Below, one piece after another: positions 34,238 to 44,117 of a DNA stretch of 62,732 bases. Source of the stretch: Akkermansia sp. (lineage in GTDB: Bacteria; Verrucomicrobiota; Verrucomicrobiia; Verrucomicrobiales; Akkermansiaceae); assembly GCA_017555025.1 (NCBI GenBank), contig JAFZHC010000056.1:1-62732 (forward strand), read 5' to 3'. A program made the position numbers and the translations under genes. The notes under the pieces are model-generated. The model saw only the letters and a program-made list of their open reading frames with translations, ran no database searches and was not told the DNA's origin. The stretch's first letter is position 1. Each line of letters opens with the position of its first letter.

Positions 34238-36811
34238 ATGTCTGAACGTAAGAATCCGTATCCTTTTGATGTTTTTGAGCCCGCTTGGCAAGCCACGTGG
34301 GATGCCGAAAAGACTTTCAAGGTGCAGAACCCCGGCGAAGAGGGGTTTGATGCCACCAAACCCAAGTGCTATGTGCTGGATATGTTCCCCTACCCCAGCG
34401 GAGCAGGTCTGCATGTAGGCCACCCGGAGGGCTATACCGCAACCGATATCGTGAGCCGTTACAAGCGCATGATTGGTTTCAACGTGCTGCACCCCATGGG
34501 CTGGGACTCTTTTGGGCTGCCTGCCGAGCAGTACGCTATTAAGACGGGGCAGCACCCCTCCATCACCACTTACGCTAACATCGACAACTTCCGCCGCCAG
34601 CTGAAAATGCTGGGCTTCTCCTACGACTGGGATCGTGAAATTGCAACGACCGACCCCGCTTATGTACGCTGGACGCAATGGATATTCCTGCGTCTGTACA
34701 ACTCTTACTACAACGAAGAGCTGAAGAAGGCCTGCCCCGTAAGCGAGTTGGAAGTCAAGGGCTGGACCCGCGAACAGATTGACAACGTGCGACTTGCCTA
34801 TGTTGCTGAAGGTATGGTGAACTGGTCCCCCGACATGGGTACTGTGCTTGCCAACGAAGAGGCAGAGGAGTGGAAGAGCAAGGGACACATCGTGGAACGC
34901 CGCAAGCTGCGCCAATGGATGCTGCGCATCACCGCCTATGCCGAGAGACTCATCGACGAGCTCGAGCCGCTTGACTGGCCCGAGAGCATTAAGTTGCTGC
35001 AGCGCAACTGGATTGGTAAGTCCATGGGTGCCGAGGTAAACTTCACCTGCAACGGCAAGACCATCACGGTATACACCACTCGCCCGGACACCCTTTTCGG
35101 TGCCACTTACATGGTACTTTCTCCCGAGCACGAGTTGGTAAACGAAATTACCACATCCGAGCAGAAAGAGGCTGTGGAAGCTTATCAGACAGCCTGTGCA
35201 GCCAAGAGCGATTTGGAGCGTACTGACCTGAGCAAGGACAAGACCGGTGTCTTTACCGGGGCTTATGCCATCAACCCCGTCAACGGTAAGGAAATCCCCA
35301 TCTGGATAGCTGACTATGTGCTCACCGGCTATGGTACGGGCGCCATTATGGCCGTACCTGCACACGACAGCCGCGACTATGAGTTTGCTGTGAAATTCGG
35401 CCTGCCCATCATTCAGGTGGTACAGCCAGACAACGCCGAAACACCCTGGCAAGACTTCTGTGGCTATGATGGCACAATGGTTAACTCCGAGCACCTGAAC
35501 GGCCTGAGCGTACCTGAAGCCAAGAAGCAGATGATTGCATGGCTGGAAGAAAAGGGCTACGGTTGCGGTAAGGTGAATTACAAGCTGCGTGATTGGCTCT
35601 TCAGCCGCCAGCGTTACTGGGGTGAACCCTTCCCCATCGTGTGGAATACCAAGGACGGCAACCACTATGCCATCCCGGAAAGCGAGCTGCCCCTGCTGCA
35701 GCCCGAGATGGAGGACTTCAAACCGAGTGGTGACCCCCGAGGGCCGCTTGTGAAGGCAACTGAGTGGATTCAGTACTCGGAAGACTTCACCCGCGAGACC
35801 AACACCATGCCCCAGTGGGCCGGCTCCTGCTGGTATTACCTGCGCTACCTCGACCCCAAGAATGATAAAGCATTCATCGACCCCGAGGTAGAGAAATACT
35901 GGATGGGCGGCACCAACCCCGGCGGTGTCGACCTGTATGTAGGCGGTACCGAGCACGCTGTACTGCACCTGCTCTATGCCCGATTCTGGCACAAGGTGCT
36001 GTACGACTACGGTTTGGTGAGCACAAATGAACCCTTCAACAAGCTTGTAAACCAAGGTCTCATCCTTGGCGAGGATAGCCAGAAGATGTCCAAGAGCCGC
36101 GGCAACGTGGTGAACCCGGACGACATCGTACGAGAGTACGGAGCAGACTCTCTGCGCCTGTACGAAATGTTCATGGGTCCGCTTAAGGAAGTGAAGCCCT
36201 GGCAGACCAAGGGTGTAGAAGGCATCAGCCGCTTCCTGGCTCGCGTGTGGCGTGTGGCTATGGTGGAAAATCAGGAAGGAGAGTGGGTACTCTCCGGCAA
36301 GATTACCGAGGCAGACAATGGCGAAGTAACTCCCGTACGTAAGGAAGTTCACAAGACTATAAAGAAGGTAACGGAGGATATTGAATCCATGAGCTTCAAT
36401 ACAGCTATCTCCAAGATGATGGAGTGCACCAACGCCATGACCAGCGCTGCCGCTGTTACCGTGAGCGACTATGTACAGCTGCTGCATGTGCTCAATCCCT
36501 TTGCTCCTCACATCACCGAAGAGCTCTACAGCCTTCTGCGCAAGCAGTTCACCAATCTGCCGGCTGCACAGCTCTGCCAGCAGAACTGGCCGCAGTACAA
36601 CCCCGAATATCTGGTAGAAAATACGAAGGAAATCGTCATTCAGGTAAACGGTAAGCTGCGCGACAAGATTACCGTAGCTACAGATGCGGCTAAGGAGGCA
36701 GTTGAAGCCGCTGCGCTTGCCTCCCCCCGCGTACAGGAGTTCACCAACGGTAAGACAATCCGCAAGGTTATTGTGGTTCCGGGACGTTTGGTTAACATTG
36801 TAGCGAACTGA
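34238..36811 (+). CDS. leuS: Leucyl-tRNA synthetase
   Basis: An 857-residue class I synthetase. The HIGH-type motif reads [16 protein letters not shown], with [16 protein letters not shown] after it. The editing domain has [19 protein letters not shown] and [19 protein letters not shown]. The zinc-region equivalent and catalytic [16 protein letters not shown] follow, then the anticodon-binding and C-terminal domains. The frame is open to 34199, but the upstream ATGs lie inside the promoter, so [15 protein letters not shown] at 34238 is the start. Confidence 0.97.
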   Translation: MSERKNPYPFDVFEPAWQATWDAEKTFKVQNPGEEGFDATKPKCYVLDMFPYPSGAGLHVGHPEGYTATDIVSRYKRMIGFNVLHPMGWDSFGLPAEQYAIKTGQHPSITTYANIDNFRRQLKMLGFSYDWDREIATTDPAYVRWTQWIFLRLYNSYYNEELKKACPVSELEVKGWTREQIDNVRLAYVAEGMVNWSPDMGTVLANEEAEEWKSKGHIVERRKLRQWMLRITAYAERLIDELEPLDWPESIKLLQRNWIGKSMGAEVNFTCNGKTITVYTTRPDTLFGATYMVLSPEHELVNEITTSEQKEAVEAYQTACAAKSDLERTDLSKDKTGVFTGAYAINPVNGKEIPIWIADYVLTGYGTGAIMAVPAHDSRDYEFAVKFGLPIIQVVQPDNAETPWQDFCGYDGTMVNSEHLNGLSVPEAKKQMIAWLEEKGYGCGKVNYKLRDWLFSRQRYWGEPFPIVWNTKDGNHYAIPESELPLLQPEMEDFKPSGDPRGPLVKATEWIQYSEDFTRETNTMPQWAGSCWYYLRYLDPKNDKAFIDPEVEKYWMGGTNPGGVDLYVGGTEHAVLHLLYARFWHKVLYDYGLVSTNEPFNKLVNQGLILGEDSQKMSKSRGNVVNPDDIVREYGADSLRLYEMFMGPLKEVKPWQTKGVEGISRFLARVWRVAMVENQEGEWVLSGKITEADNGEVTPVRKEVHKTIKKVTEDIESMSFNTAISKMMECTNAMTSAAAVTVSDYVQLLHVLNPFAPHITEELYSLLRKQFTNLPAAQLCQQNWPQYNPEYLVENTKEIVIQVNGKLRDKITVATDAAKEAVEAAALASPRVQEFTNGKTIRKVIVVPGRLVNIVAN

Positions 36812-36827
36812 TAAAACATCAGCTTAT

Positions 36828-36862
36828 TCCCCCGCCGGACTAATATCCGGCGGGGGATTCTT
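36828..36862 (+). terminator. Terminator of leuS
   Basis: A 12-bp perfect stem (36828-36839 with 36846-36857), 6-base loop, short T-rich tail. Confidence 0.8.
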
Positions 36863-36874
36863 CAGGTCTTCGAC

Positions 36875-37282
36875 ATGCCTCACCCCTACACACCTGAAAA
36901 AATAACGAAACTTGCACCGAATGAAGTCTTTGTCTTCGGCAGCAATCGCTTGGGGTGGCATGGAGGGGGTGCCGCTCTCACCGCCATGCTGAAGTTCGGG
37001 GCAGTACTTTTCTGCGGACGCGGGCTGCACGGGCAAAGCTATGCCATACCGACTATGCACGGAGGCCCTGAAAAGATAGCACCCTACGTGGACGAGTTTA
37101 TAACTTATGCCACACTGCATCCCGAACTTCACTTCTATGTGACAAAAATCGGTTGCGGTATTGCCGGTCACACAGCAAAAGATATTGCCCCACTTTTTCT
37201 CGCAGCCCGCGAGCTGCCAAATGTCTCTCTGCCCAAAGAGTTTGCCGATGTACTCAGACAGGGGGCTAACGAGTTCCCCTGA
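36875..37282 (+). CDS. Macro-like protein of the A1S_2505 phage-associated family
   Basis: A 135-residue protein with NEVFVFGSNRLGWHGGGAAL near the N-terminus, GRGLHGQSYAIPT in the middle, and VTKIGCGIAGHTAKDIAPLF. This pattern is that of small proteins often annotated as A1S_2505 family phage non-structural protein. The glycine-rich arrangement recalls ADP-ribose-binding macro folds. The biochemical role is unknown. It is followed three bases later by a phosphodiesterase gene, so the two are probably co-transcribed. Confidence 0.7.
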   Translation: MPHPYTPEKITKLAPNEVFVFGSNRLGWHGGGAALTAMLKFGAVLFCGRGLHGQSYAIPTMHGGPEKIAPYVDEFITYATLHPELHFYVTKIGCGIAGHTAKDIAPLFLAARELPNVSLPKEFADVLRQGANEFP

Positions 37283-37285
37283 GTC

Positions 37286-38185
37286 ATGCGTAAGCTCTCT
37301 ATCAAGCTTGTTTTTCTCTCATTGATATCTGTATTCCTGATATCCGGCACCATTTTTGTACTAATGCCCACACAACTGAGGAGCAAAGTACAAAATAAAA
37401 CTGTAAGGGTGTGGGAAAACTTCTATACCCGCAATCTCAAGCAAGAGATTGATGCAAGACGGACGGTCATGCAGAAGTTTTATAATAGTGGAGACAAGAG
37501 CGGTTCCAACGCCCTTATCGCTCACGGCGGAGGCATCGGCCGGTTCACTTACACAAACTGCCAAGAAGGAGTACTGGATGCCCTAGCGCGTGGTTTTACT
37601 TTTATCGAACTGGATTTGCAAAAAACAAAAGACGACAAAATCGTAGCGCTGCACGATTGGCATGATTTTGCGCAACTGACAGGTAAACAAGTTGATGAAG
37701 TTCAGCGCATGTCTCTACATGAACTCAAGCAACTTAAAATTCAGGGGAAATATACAGTTCTCGGTGGCGAAGACATCAAGCGATTGATGCAACAATACCC
37801 TCAGTTTGTACTGGTAACAGATAAATTACAGGATTTCGGGCTCATACTTCGGGAGATACCCTACCCGGAACGCATGATAGTCGAGACTTTTGGAAAATAC
37901 AACTATTTGAAAGCATTGCGGGCAGGTATCATTTATCCGGCTTACAGCACATGGAGCGATACGAGAGAAATAGAAAAATACCAATTTCCCATCGTTGTCA
38001 TGGCAGCACACGCTATGAATGACGAAGCGAACGCTGATAAAGTAAAACTATTGCACGAGAACAAAATTACCATTCTCATGCATTGGGCTGAAATCTGCGA
38101 CAAACCGGATTTTATCAATCAGCACCTTGGTTCCTCCATCAGTAAAATTTATACTGACGCGTGGGCTCCAGCGCACCAAAAGTAA
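37286..38185 (+). CDS. Glycerophosphodiester phosphodiesterase-family protein
   Basis: A 299-residue protein with an N-terminal membrane helix or uncleaved signal (LVFLSLISVFLISGTIFVL). The GDPD TIM-barrel motifs are ALIAHGGGIGRFTYTNCQEG, FIELDLQKTKDDKIVALHDW and later MIVETFGKYNYLKAL. The His pair and Glu/Asp metal ligands needed for hydrolysis are present. It probably acts on glycerophosphodiesters or lipid head groups outside the cytoplasmic membrane. Base composition is more AT-rich than most neighbours, suggesting a different history. Confidence 0.78.
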   Translation: MRKLSIKLVFLSLISVFLISGTIFVLMPTQLRSKVQNKTVRVWENFYTRNLKQEIDARRTVMQKFYNSGDKSGSNALIAHGGGIGRFTYTNCQEGVLDALARGFTFIELDLQKTKDDKIVALHDWHDFAQLTGKQVDEVQRMSLHELKQLKIQGKYTVLGGEDIKRLMQQYPQFVLVTDKLQDFGLILREIPYPERMIVETFGKYNYLKALRAGIIYPAYSTWSDTREIEKYQFPIVVMAAHAMNDEANADKVKLLHENKITILMHWAEICDKPDFINQHLGSSISKIYTDAWAPAHQK

Positions 38186-38233
38186 AAGCTAAAGACTATC
38201 CGGATTCACTTCCGAAAATGACTTAATTAAGAC

Positions 38234-38262
38234 TTGCTAAATAAATAGGGATATGGTAGCAT
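38234..38262 (+). promoter_or_regulatory. Promoter of the DacA-like gene (leaderless)
   Basis: TTGCTA (38234-38239), 17-base spacer, TAGCAT (38257-38262), six bases (GCGCAC) before the ATG at 38269. Confidence 0.7.
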
Positions 38263-38268
38263 GCGCAC

Positions 38269-39222
38269 ATGCGCCTTTTTGCCTATATTGCAGCAGTATG
38301 CGCAGCCGCTCTGGTGAGCAGCTGCGGCCAGACATACGCCGGTTATCTGAGTGGTACAGACTATCGTACGCAGCGCACGTACATGCCGGCGGTACACACG
38401 CAAACGCCCATTCCAACAGCGGCAGCAAATGTATACGCTAAAAAAAGCTCCCCTCTGACTCCGGCTCGACCACTAGCCCGGCCAAACAGCCCTGCACCGA
38501 CCCCGAATTGTGGTGCAGTTTGTGTGATTGATCCCCGTACCGGCCATGTCCTCTACGGACACAATCAACACGAGCGACGTCAGGTTGCCAGCACGCAGAA
38601 AATTATTACCGCCCTCTGCGCATGCGATGTTGGAGCTCTTGATCGCAAAATGACAATTCAGCAATCCGACAAAACAAGCGTAACCCCCATTCGCTCTGTA
38701 CTGAAAGTTGGAGAAAGTTACACCCGAGGCGCCATCATGCATGCCATGCTTACAGCCAGCTGCAATGACTTAGCACAGGCTCTTGCCCGCGATAGTGCCG
38801 GAAGTGTTGAAAAGTTTGTGCAGATGATGAACGCTCGTGCCCGACGCATGCGCATGTATAACAGCCATTTCGTCAACCCCAGCGGTCTGCCTGGCCCACA
38901 GTACTCCACAGCTTACGATATGGCTCTGGCAGCCTGCTATGCCTACACCAACCCGGTTATCAGAAACTTCATCAACGATCAGCAGATTATTCTCACTCGA
39001 CCAAACGGGAGACAAGTAACTTTCAATAACACCAATAAATTACTCAGCAAATATTCTTGGGTACAGGGCATGAAAACGGGTTATACCAATGCAGCGAAGC
39101 GTTGCCTGATATCCTGCGGCTCAGTCAATGGCCAATCAGTCATCGTCGTGGTTCTCGGCTGCGAGAAACGTCGCATCTGGGCAGAAAGCGAAAAATATCT
39201 GAGGTGGGCTCTGGGAGTCTGA
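38269..39222 (+). CDS. D-alanyl-D-alanine carboxypeptidase (S11, PBP5-like) lipoprotein
   Basis: A 317-residue protein with a lipobox (ALVSSC, Cys about 19), a Pro/Ala-rich linker, then a penicillin-binding catalytic domain. All three active motifs are seen: STQKII (SxxK), the SCN of the TASCNDLAQ region (SxN), and MKTGYT (KTG). It should trim the terminal D-Ala from peptidoglycan pentapeptides. The C-terminal PBP5 membrane helix is absent, so lipidation probably anchors it. Confidence 0.9.
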   Translation: MRLFAYIAAVCAAALVSSCGQTYAGYLSGTDYRTQRTYMPAVHTQTPIPTAAANVYAKKSSPLTPARPLARPNSPAPTPNCGAVCVIDPRTGHVLYGHNQHERRQVASTQKIITALCACDVGALDRKMTIQQSDKTSVTPIRSVLKVGESYTRGAIMHAMLTASCNDLAQALARDSAGSVEKFVQMMNARARRMRMYNSHFVNPSGLPGPQYSTAYDMALAACYAYTNPVIRNFINDQQIILTRPNGRQVTFNNTNKLLSKYSWVQGMKTGYTNAAKRCLISCGSVNGQSVIVVVLGCEKRRIWAESEKYLRWALGV

Positions 39223-39247
39223 AAATCATGCCTTCTGTATGTCGCGC

Positions 39248-39274
39248 AAAAAAGCCCCGACGGGGCTTTTTTTT
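39248..39274 (+). terminator. Terminator after the DacA-like gene
   Basis: A stem of A-run plus GCCCC pairing with GGGGC plus T-run (39248-39258 with 39262-39272) around a 3-base loop. Long A and T runs make it usable on both strands. Confidence 0.9.
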
Positions 39275-39317
39275 CTTTTCATCGAGGGGCGAAAAGCTAT
39301 AATGAAACGCGTACAAA

Positions 39318-40148
39318 ATGGGGTCAACAGAAAACAGAAAACGTAAACGCAGAGTAAGGCGACCGGATAGCGCCTCGCTCTGGGGCTTTCTGTTCCACAA
39401 GAACCCACCGCCCAATGACATCACCAAAGGCACGCTTTACGCCGGAGCAGAAGAGGAGGAGGATGAACTTCAACAACGTTCAGGCATTTTTACCGAACTG
39501 TGGCATCGCTTCAACTTCTGGTCCACAATAGCCATTATTCTCTTTCTCCTGTTTACTGCGACCCTCATGTACGGAGTCATTCGTATGTGGCAGCCACAAT
39601 CACTAAAGGATATTGCCGGTTACAACGACAAAACAGCGGCAAAAGATTTGAGTGTACTCATTCGCAATGCCAACGGTGCTACCGTCAGTTTTTCTGAAAG
39701 CGAGCTTAATCGTTACCTGAGAGATACCTGCCGCATGCGACAAACAGGTATATTCTCCATTTTTGCCAATGCACAAGGCATAGCTGTTCGCGTACACGAC
39801 GGCTATGCTGAGCTGATTGTTGACCGACTTGTCGGGGCAAACATGCACCAGACAACAGCAGTCAATCTTACCTTTCATCAGGAAAATCAACACGGTCGCC
39901 CTGAATTGCGTGTTGAATTTAAGGGAGGTCCTCCCCTTCTGGGCAATATGCCACGAGGAGGCCGAATCGGCCTCGTGGGTATTCCTCAGAAACACATACA
40001 GGTTATGCAACCGGCGCTGAAAACCATGCTCGATTGTTACCCGGATATCCTCGCCGCTATAGAGGAATACGGCTATTGCCCGGTTTTCGAAAAGAACCCC
40101 GTAAGCGGTGAGGGACGAGTCACTCTTATACCATACACTCCACAGTAA
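39318..40148 (+). CDS. Membrane-anchored hypothetical protein
   Basis: A 276-residue protein with a very basic N-terminus (RKRKRRVRR), one membrane helix near 75-95 (STIAIILFLLFTATLMYGVI), and a ~180-residue extracytoplasmic domain. No family is recognised. A TATAAT (39298-39303) stands 14 bases before the ATG with only a weak -35 box. It is followed by a lipoprotein eight bases downstream. Confidence 0.65.
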   Translation: MGSTENRKRKRRVRRPDSASLWGFLFHKNPPPNDITKGTLYAGAEEEEDELQQRSGIFTELWHRFNFWSTIAIILFLLFTATLMYGVIRMWQPQSLKDIAGYNDKTAAKDLSVLIRNANGATVSFSESELNRYLRDTCRMRQTGIFSIFANAQGIAVRVHDGYAELIVDRLVGANMHQTTAVNLTFHQENQHGRPELRVEFKGGPPLLGNMPRGGRIGLVGIPQKHIQVMQPALKTMLDCYPDILAAIEEYGYCPVFEKNPVSGEGRVTLIPYTPQ

Positions 40149-40156
40149 ATTACAAC

Positions 40157-40552
40157 ATGAAAAATAAAACCATCATCACCATAGCAATTCTGGGCTGCAG
40201 TATGCTCAGCTCCTGTATCTGGCAGCCAATCATGCAGACATTTACCCGCGACCAGTATCCGGGAGAGCGTCCTCCCATGGTCATCCTCGATGTTGATGGC
40301 AAGCCGGCATCCAATAACTGGCAGCAAATAGACGAGGATGTACTCCCCCCTTCCTCTCACATGAACGGCCGCATTACACACGCAGATGACGGCATTCCCT
40401 ACGGTCTGACTTCTGAGTTCAGCAATATCGTCATCTCCCCCTACGAGCCTCATTACCAGCTTGATTATACAGGGGTTCCTGTAGGCTCCAAGGTGTGGGA
40501 CCCCTACACCCGTAAGCCTTTCTACATCAAGAGAGCCTACACCTTTAACTAA
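40157..40552 (+). CDS. Small lipoprotein of unknown function
   Basis: A 131-residue protein with the lipobox MLSSC (Cys20). The mature part is rich in Pro, Asp and Tyr (EPHYQLDYTGVPVGSKVWDP, YTRKPFYIKRAY) and has no recognised domain. It starts eight bases after the preceding gene and 12 bases before the acyltransferase fusion, so it belongs to an envelope-related transcript. Confidence 0.7.
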   Translation: MKNKTIITIAILGCSMLSSCIWQPIMQTFTRDQYPGERPPMVILDVDGKPASNNWQQIDEDVLPPSSHMNGRITHADDGIPYGLTSEFSNIVISPYEPHYQLDYTGVPVGSKVWDPYTRKPFYIKRAYTFN

Positions 40553-40564
40553 TAATCAACTATA

Positions 40565-42472
40565 ATGTCCACGGAAGACACACAGCAAAAATTCAGCCTT
40601 TCTCAGAGGTTGAGTCTTCTGGGCTACAAGCTGCTCTGCGGCATTCTCCGCATAACAGACATTCGCCTTGTCGCCATTGTGGGGCGCTGTTTCGGGTATA
40701 TTGTCTGGGCTCTTTTCCCCTCGCGCCGCGCCATCGTGGCGCGAAATCTGCGCATCGTTGTCAATCCGATGCTGCGTAAAGACAAACTTGCCCCCATGGT
40801 GCGCCGCAACATCGTGCGAACAACCATGAACCTCATTTGCTCACTCAAAACCGGCATGATGACCGACAAAGAGATGGCTCGCTCCATCAGCATCATCGAT
40901 GGCCCGGGCTTTGAGCGAGCCGGTATGAATGGGCACACCGCTATTGCGGCAGTACCTCACGCAGGTAACTGGGAAATCCTTGCTCGCGTGCGTCCGTTAT
41001 TCACTAAAATTGACCACTACAGCTGCATGTACCGCAAGCTGAGCAATCCTCTGCTCGAAGATTACGTCTACCGTACTCGCACACGCTTTGGTTGCTCCAT
41101 GCACAGCAAAGAAGATGGCCTTAAGGCTGTTCTTAAACTTGCCCGTACAGGTGGTTTGCTGGGCGTGTTAAGTGATCAATTCACACAGGAAGGCATCTTT
41201 ATTCCCTATTTCGGCAAAGTTACGGGCGTTACCCCATTACCGGCATTGTTATATAAGCGAAGTAAAGATAAAGGCGTTTTGTTTGCCGTCTATACTCGTA
41301 ACGTTGCTCTGGGGAAATGGGAAGCCGTAATGGATTATCGTATCAACTTGCCTGAAAATTGCGATAGCATCGAGGCTATCACCATGCAGGTTAATCTGGC
41401 ACTTGAAGAATGCCAGAAGAAAAACATTCTTGATGGTTTCTGGATGCACCATCGCTGGAAGTGCACCAGCAAATTCGCTCCTGCAAATGTTTTTGATTAC
41501 GAACTTATCGCACAACACGCCACGTTACCCTTCCGTGCCATTGTTGTGGTACCCGAAGAGTTCGAAGAAGCTACGCTCCTTATACCTGCGCTGCGCCTGC
41601 TGAAGTCTAGCCGCCCGGATATGCAACTTACCATCGTTTGTCCGGCAATTCAAAAGACGTTCTGGCAGAATGCGAATGAGCTGATTACTTACGTCGTCAC
41701 AGCCGATGAGAAAACAACGCCCATCGAACAGCTGGAAAGCGATGAGCTTTACAAAGATGGGCCGTATGACATAGCGTTCATGTTCTCTGAAAACAAGCGA
41801 GTCATGAAGAGCCTGCAACAACTGAAGCCCCTTTTCATCACAGGCTTCGAAAACAATCCTCTCACGAAAAAATATAAGTTCAACAGACGCTACACGGTAG
41901 TCAATACCGCTAAGCCCTCAGCTCGAGCCAACGACTTCCTTGCTGCCATCTCACGTTTCCACGGACTTCCTATAAAAGATGAAGCGCCGCTGTTCACCCC
42001 GCTTTCAGCCAATGAATCAGCAAAGGGTAACTTCATAGCCCCCTTCTCTTCCTTGGGAACGGCAGACAGCTGGTCGACGGATAATTGGAAAGAATTGGTA
42101 CAACGATTGGGTAAAGTAAGCTTACTGGCCTTACCTGCTGATGAAGAAAAAGCCAAAGCTCTGGCAACAGAGCTGGGTTGTGAACTTCTTATCAGCAAAC
42201 CGGAGTCTATCAGTGAGCATCTGGGACCGAATACGCGCCTGTATGCTGTCGATGGTTTATTGCCGCAATTAGCAGCTCTGGCATCCTGCCCCTGTACCAT
42301 TATCATGGCCAGCCGACAGAAAGAGCGTTATATGCAGGTATTTGGCACGGGACACCGCTATCTGACCAACCATACACCCTGTCACCCCTGCTACCGCCAG
42401 ACGTGCGATCAGGCCACCCCCTGCACCAATGGAGTTACGGTAGATGACATGCTGGCTACAGAAGTAGAGTAA
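40565..42472 (+). CDS. Fusion of LpxL/HtrB-like acyltransferase and GT9 glycosyltransferase
   Basis: A 635-residue protein in two parts. Residues ~1-305 match lipid A late acyltransferases: membrane-proximal N-terminus, HAGNWE (the HX4D/E catalytic pattern), LLGVLSDQFTQEGIFIPYFGKVTG, and GFWMHHRWK. Residues ~320-635 match family 9 ADP-heptose-type glycosyltransferases (VVPEEFEEATLLIPALRLLK, NWKELVQRLG, and the C-terminal HPCYRQTC-CTNGVTVDDML). Joining the two would couple acylation and sugar transfer in lipopolysaccharide synthesis. Which acceptor is used cannot be told. Confidence 0.85.
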   Translation: MSTEDTQQKFSLSQRLSLLGYKLLCGILRITDIRLVAIVGRCFGYIVWALFPSRRAIVARNLRIVVNPMLRKDKLAPMVRRNIVRTTMNLICSLKTGMMTDKEMARSISIIDGPGFERAGMNGHTAIAAVPHAGNWEILARVRPLFTKIDHYSCMYRKLSNPLLEDYVYRTRTRFGCSMHSKEDGLKAVLKLARTGGLLGVLSDQFTQEGIFIPYFGKVTGVTPLPALLYKRSKDKGVLFAVYTRNVALGKWEAVMDYRINLPENCDSIEAITMQVNLALEECQKKNILDGFWMHHRWKCTSKFAPANVFDYELIAQHATLPFRAIVVVPEEFEEATLLIPALRLLKSSRPDMQLTIVCPAIQKTFWQNANELITYVVTADEKTTPIEQLESDELYKDGPYDIAFMFSENKRVMKSLQQLKPLFITGFENNPLTKKYKFNRRYTVVNTAKPSARANDFLAAISRFHGLPIKDEAPLFTPLSANESAKGNFIAPFSSLGTADSWSTDNWKELVQRLGKVSLLALPADEEKAKALATELGCELLISKPESISEHLGPNTRLYAVDGLLPQLAALASCPCTIIMASRQKERYMQVFGTGHRYLTNHTPCHPCYRQTCDQATPCTNGVTVDDMLATEVE

Positions 42473-42499
42473 CCTCCGCCGATATTACTTTTTCATTCA

Positions 42500-42532
42500 C
42501 ACCGTTGCTCCAGGTGGGCAACGGTGTTTTTC
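42500..42532 (+). terminator. Terminator of the acyltransferase-fusion transcript
   Basis: A 9-bp perfect stem (42500-42508 with 42518-42526), T6 tail. Between this and the rpsT terminator (42533-42705) nothing is recognised. Confidence 0.88.
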
Positions 42533-42705
42533 TATACCTACAAAGTGTTGATATTAACTAACAAAGACTTTCCACCTGAAAAATCTTATTTGCCGGACAC
42601 TCCGTGAAGGAGTAGTTAGAGCAAGAAGCTGCTGTGCCAGTCATTCTGTTAGGGGGCAAGTTACGGAAAGCCCGCCTCTGCCATTGCCGCCTCTAAACAA
42701 CGAAA

Positions 42706-42739
42706 CAGCGGAGTTACGGCATGAACCGCAACTCCGCTG
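42706..42739 (-). terminator. Terminator of rpsT
   Basis: A 14-bp stem with one mismatch (42706-42719 with 42726-42739). On the minus strand it is followed by TTTCGTTG. Confidence 0.7.
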
Positions 42740-42763
42740 AAAACGGAAAACCTGAAAGGGAAC

Positions 42764-43027
42764 TCAGGCGAGGGTGGCCACAGCCTTGGCTGCCTTGCTC
42801 TTGTAGTTGGCAGCGCGGTTGGCGGGCACGGTACCCTTCTTAGCAGCCTTATCAATGGCAGATGCGAACGTATTGTAAGCGGCCACGGCAGCCTCCTTGT
42901 CCTGGCTGGCAACAGCAAGCGCTACCTTCTTGCGAAGGGTGCGAACGCGGGACATGGTGGAACGGTTGATAGCGGTACGAGTGATCGTCTGGCGGATGCG
43001 CTTCTTAGCGGACTGAGTGTGTGCCAT
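42764..43027 (-). CDS. rpsT: 30S ribosomal protein S20
   Basis: An 87-residue, very basic all-helical protein that binds 16S rRNA. MAHTQSAKKRIRQTITRTAINRS at the start and KAAKKGTVPANRAANYKSKAAKAV at the end are diagnostic. Single-gene transcript with its own promoter and terminator. Confidence 0.96.
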   Translation of the reverse strand: MAHTQSAKKRIRQTITRTAINRSTMSRVRTLRKKVALAVASQDKEAAVAAYNTFASAIDKAAKKGTVPANRAANYKSKAAKAVATLA

Positions 43028-43068
43028 AATTTAAGATGAATAAGTGGTTTTTCGTTTTGGTGCGGGAG

Positions 43069-43096
43069 AGTTTACCTGAATCTGGCAGAATGTCAA
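43069..43096 (-). promoter_or_regulatory. Promoter of rpsT
   Basis: Minus strand: perfect TTGACA (43091-43096), 16-base spacer, TAAACT (43069-43074). The leader is about 35 bases. Confidence 0.75.
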
Positions 43097-43188
43097 GAGA
43101 ATTGAAACAAAAAAGGAAATTTTATTTGTCTTAACGGTACAATTAACCCTGTTGCAGGTCATCAGGGGGTCTCAGACATCATTTAGAC

Positions 43189-43217
43189 TTGCGCCATCAG
43201 GGGGGACATGTTATCAT
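43189..43217 (+). promoter_or_regulatory. Promoter of the lipoprotein-rlmD operon (leaderless)
   Basis: TTGCGC (43189-43194) in TTTAGACTTGCGC, 17-base spacer, TATCAT (43212-43217), six bases (GCGCAC) before the ATG at 43224. Confidence 0.75.
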
Positions 43218-43223
43218 GCGCAC

Positions 43224-44105
43224 ATGAAGAATACAAAGTATCTGGCAGCCTGTGCACTTGCTGCTCTGGCAATGGTGTCCTGTACCGTCAACCAAACGAT
43301 GCCCCCTACGGCATCCGATGTCCCGGCAGAGCAGCCTGCTGCAGATACCAAGAGTGCGCAGACAGCTAAAGAACTGAGTAACGAAGAAAGCGGAGATAAA
43401 GAAAAACCAGAAATAGACAATCGCCGCCGCGGCAACCACGTCTGCTCTTCCGACAACCTCAGTTGCCGTCTCGGCCTGTGCCCTTACGCGCTGCGCATCA
43501 AGTCCGGCAAAAAATCGCGCAAGCAGCGAATAACACCAACTCCGATTGTCTCCGAAGTCCGAGAGCCGGAGCCCCAGCCTGCTCCTCAACCGGAAAAGAA
43601 AGCCGAAGAAAAGATTGAAGACACACCTGTTGTCCCCCTCACGGACGAAGCAGAGGTAAAAGAACAGCCCCGCGAAGAAAAGAAACCGGAAGAGAAAAAA
43701 CAGGAGGAGCTTATTTCCCCGACCCGCAATCAAATGACAGCGGCTATCCAGATGCTGCAAGCCCGCGGCAAGGAACTCGCTAAAAAACAACAGCAAAAGC
43801 GGCAAAAAACCTCCCCCAAAAAGCAAAAGACGACCTCCGCTCCAGCCCCCCGCAAACAATCGGTAACAAAACTGACGGAGCCCGAATATGTCACTCCCGA
43901 ACCCGTTCAGCTCCGCCCCGACAACACCTCCGGCATTCCCGGCCGCAGCGGCCTGCGCATGGGGCATTTTGCTCCGCCTGAGGAAGCCGTCAGCCGCGGC
44001 GACTCCGCCGCCCCTCAGCCCAATGCTGTCGAGCGCCACGGACTGCGCTCCCCCTCACTGCCGTCCACCCTTCCCATGAACATCGAAGGCAAGACCAACC
44101 GCTAA
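43224..44105 (+). CDS. Lys/Glu/Pro-rich lipoprotein
   Basis: A 293-residue protein with lipobox AMVSC (Cys20). The rest is low-complexity: Glu/Lys/Pro-rich runs, a short Cys cluster (CSSDNLSCRLGLC, about 72-85), and a basic KKQQQKRQKTSPKKQK stretch near 195. No domain is recognised; it may span the periplasm. A longer frame to 43152 exists, but the promoter and signal peptide fix the ATG at 43224. It is 12 bases upstream of the rRNA methyltransferase. Confidence 0.75.
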   Translation: MKNTKYLAACALAALAMVSCTVNQTMPPTASDVPAEQPAADTKSAQTAKELSNEESGDKEKPEIDNRRRGNHVCSSDNLSCRLGLCPYALRIKSGKKSRKQRITPTPIVSEVREPEPQPAPQPEKKAEEKIEDTPVVPLTDEAEVKEQPREEKKPEEKKQEELISPTRNQMTAAIQMLQARGKELAKKQQQKRQKTSPKKQKTTSAPAPRKQSVTKLTEPEYVTPEPVQLRPDNTSGIPGRSGLRMGHFAPPEEAVSRGDSAAPQPNAVERHGLRSPSLPSTLPMNIEGKTNR

Positions 44106-44117
44106 CCAGACAGAATA

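Noticed and set aside
34187..36511. 774-codon minus-strand frame opposite leuS
   Set aside because: Antisense of a certain synthetase gene, His/Val/Gly-rich, no family resemblance.
42533..42705. Small RNA gene between two facing terminators
   Set aside because: No promoter of the kind seen elsewhere, no conserved RNA family recognised; left as plain intergenic sequence.
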